Virus record (IMG/VR): IMGVR_UViG_3300042922_000982
Coordinates: 62,001 to 126,000 of that record
Origin: a virus
Direction: 5' to 3' (one strand)
Length of the DNA: 64,000 bases
Shown here: one piece after another, positions 62,843 through 64,000 of the stretch
Layout of the letters: every line of letters starts with the position of its first letter
How positions within the stretch are numbered: the stretch's first letter is position 1
Notes under the pieces: generated by a model
Database searches by the model: none
Seen by the model: only the letters and a program-made list of their open reading frames with translations
What the model was told of the DNA's origin: nothing
Translations under genes and position numbers: made by a program

Positions 62843-63204
62843 GACGCGCCCTCCGCCGTGCCCGCAGGCGCGGGCATCTCGGCCGTGGTGGCGTCAATCA
62901 CCGCCATGGCGTCATCGAAGGTGAGCTTGTAGCCGCAATTCGGGCAGCATCCGGGCTTGCCGCCGCCGAAGGTCAGCCGGATGGCGCGGTTGCGCAGCGA
63001 CCCCGACACCACGATCAAGCCCTTGGCCGCCAGGCTCTTGAGGTGGTAGTCCACGGTGCTGGTGCTGCGCATGCCGAGCGCCTGGCCGATCTCGCGCACG
63101 GTGGGCGGGTAGCCCTCGGTGCTGAAGTACTCCTGAATGAACGCGAGCACGTCCAGGTGGCGGTCGGTCTGCGCCCGGTTGCGGGTCTTGACGGGGAGGG
63201 TCAT
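62839..63204 (-). CDS. LexA-like winged-helix repressor domain protein, 121 aa
   Basis: ATG behind GAGGAATCCGCC. Residues 15-75 match the LexA DNA-binding domain layout: LDVLAFIQEYFSTEGYPPTV, REIGQALGM, STSTVDYHLKSLAAKGLI. No LexA/S24 protease part follows; instead a short zinc knuckle (CCPNCGYKL) and a helix end the protein. Likely a transcription regulator; lacks the parts for self-cleavage. Confidence 0.8.
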   Translation of the reverse strand: MTLPVKTRNRAQTDRHLDVLAFIQEYFSTEGYPPTVREIGQALGMRSTSTVDYHLKSLAAKGLIVVSGSLRNRAIRLTFGGGKPGCCPNCGYKLTFDDAMAVIDATTAEMPAPAGTAEGAS

Positions 63205-63221
63205 GGCGGATTCCTCGGGTT

Positions 63222-63566
63222 CTAGAGGCGGAAGGACAACCGGCGGTCGGTGCCGAGCAGGGGGTGGCGGGTTTCGAGCAGCATGGCCGGGCGATCGCCG
63301 AGCTTCCAGCCGCCGTAGGACGGCGTGGGGTAGGTGTGCGCCACGCGGATGTCCTCGTACGCGAACCAGACGCGGTAGGCCGTCGGGACGTGGCGCGTGC
63401 GCGGGATCATGATCTTGCCGCAGGGCACGTAGTACGTCTCGGTGTGGGCGGGCACCACGTCGCGGTAGGTCACGACCGCCTCCACCGGCTCGATGTCTCG
63501 GCCGCACCCGCTCAGGGCCAACAGGGCAAGCTGGGCGATCGCCCAGCGCGCGACGACCCTACCCAC
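63222..63566 (-). CDS. Lipoprotein, 114 aa
   Basis: GTG at 63566 overlaps the end of a smaller lipoprotein by 8 nt. Signal peptide with lipobox LALSGC at residues 16-21 (VARWAIAQLALLALSGC). The mature part is beta-leaning (VEAVVTYRDVVPAHTETYYV). A pair of overlapping small lipoprotein genes recalls spanin-type lysis genes, but could equally be superinfection-exclusion proteins. Confidence 0.65.
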   Translation of the reverse strand: MGRVVARWAIAQLALLALSGCGRDIEPVEAVVTYRDVVPAHTETYYVPCGKIMIPRTRHVPTAYRVWFAYEDIRVAHTYPTPSYGGWKLGDRPAMLLETRHPLLGTDRRLSFRL

Positions 63567-63693
63567 GGGGGATGACCAGGCCAAGCGGGAGCCTGTGGCG
63601 CCGGGGCTCGAGGGCGCGCACCGGGCACCCGGCCAGCAAGGAGAGCGAGAGCGTGCCCGCGAGCAAGTAGAGCAGGCCGGACCTAGTCGGCAT
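63559..63693 (-). CDS. Tiny lipoprotein, 44 aa
   Basis: ATG at 63693 behind AGGAGGCCGCCC. N-terminal signal with lipobox LLAGC (residues 19-23) after SGLLYLLAGTLSLSLLAG. The mature part is about 20 residues, basic and Pro-rich. Overlaps the next lipoprotein gene, a layout seen for o-spanin-type proteins. Confidence 0.6.
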   Translation of the reverse strand: MPTRSGLLYLLAGTLSLSLLAGCPVRALEPRRHRLPLGLVIPRG

Positions 63694-64000
63694 GGGCGGC
63701 CTCCTGCTTGATCAGCACCTGGCGATCGCGGCTCTCGCGCACGATCCAGGCGTTGGCGTGCGGGAACCAGCCATCGAAGAAGGCCACGGCCGCCTCCACG
63801 GTGGGAAACACCGCATCTTTGATCCAATCGGCGGTGGGGTGGTAGTAGTTGTCGCAGAAGGTGCCGCGCTTGGTGAGCACCTGATCGTCGAGGGCGTAGG
63901 TGATCACCCAGCCCTCGTACGGCTTGCGCATGGTCTCGCCCTCGACCCTTGTAAGGAAGAACTCCTTGTACGCGCCGGGGGCGTGGAGCCGGAAGGCGAT
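63683..64000 (-). CDS. Hypothetical protein, 5' end outside the window
   Basis: The frame is open from the right edge; an internal ATG at 63931 has no ribosome site, so the true start probably lies beyond 64000. The visible part ends with aromatic-rich segments (RGTFCDNYYHPTADWIKDAV; VAFFDGWFPHANAWIVRES). Overlaps the tiny lipoprotein by 11 nt. No family recognised. Confidence 0.55.
   Translation of the reverse strand: MAFRLHAPGAYKEFFLTRVEGETMRKPYEGWVITYALDDQVLTKRGTFCDNYYHPTADWIKDAVFPTVEAAVAFFDGWFPHANAWIVRESRDRQVLIKQEAAHAD

Noticed and set aside
1-64000. CRISPR arrays, insertion sequences or integrase genes
   Set aside because: No regularly spaced direct repeats with unique spacers, no transposase or integrase motifs were found. 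The class 2 elements are dispersed and promoter-like.

Overview
The window reads as part of a large tailed double-stranded DNA phage genome (Caudoviricetes). It is dense, GC-rich and made of tightly packed, often overlapping genes. On the minus strand it carries a large terminase, a portal and a MuF-type head protein. The palindrome GCGATCGC is hugely over-represented on both arms. Together with promoters that consist of little more than a -10 box, this suggests a GC-rich cyanobacterial host, but the host is an inference. The genome is not complete here: no major capsid protein, tail module, DNA polymerase or lysin is recognisable, and genes run off both ends.

Left arm (1 to 29.8 kb, all plus strand): about 65 small genes, most of unknown function. 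Many carry CxxC zinc-binding pairs, and one is a DHH-family phosphoesterase (10.8 kb). Genes are grouped into short operons by intrinsic terminators and by two promoter classes. Class 1 is a host-type extended -10 box (TGnTAnnnT, usually followed by GG). Class 2 is a seven-copy element, GGAACGG, exactly 14 nt, GGATAR, usually followed by TAGTAGGGAGG and a 5' leader hairpin whose stems vary together between copies.

Centre (29.3 to 31.3 kb, and 38.1 kb): the arms converge on bidirectional terminators. Here sit a possible 60-nt RNA, a DUF1643-family gene, two tRNA-like genes, and about 390 bp of apparently non-coding but hairpin-rich DNA. A third tRNA-like gene lies at 38.1-38.3 kb. Two of the three tRNA-like genes are unusually long (about 141 and 150 nt), and all three appear to start at or next to the promoter +1.

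Right arm (31.3 to 64 kb, all minus strand, read right to left): two overlapping small lipoproteins, a LexA-like repressor domain protein, a five-repeat zinc array protein, a probable small terminase, the large terminase, a membrane protein, a 917-aa coiled-coil zinc protein, three paralogous helix-turn-helix proteins, a nucleotidyltransferase-like protein and the portal. Then comes a module of virion-type polyvalent proteins: a Nudix-MuF fusion (614 aa), two Lys/Ala/Pro-rich proteins, a minimal kinase-like protein, and a 2128-aa protein that joins a sigma-70-like region to an SNF2-type helicase. A working model, which is inference, is that this last protein enters the cell with the DNA and steers host RNA polymerase to the class 2 promoters of the left arm.
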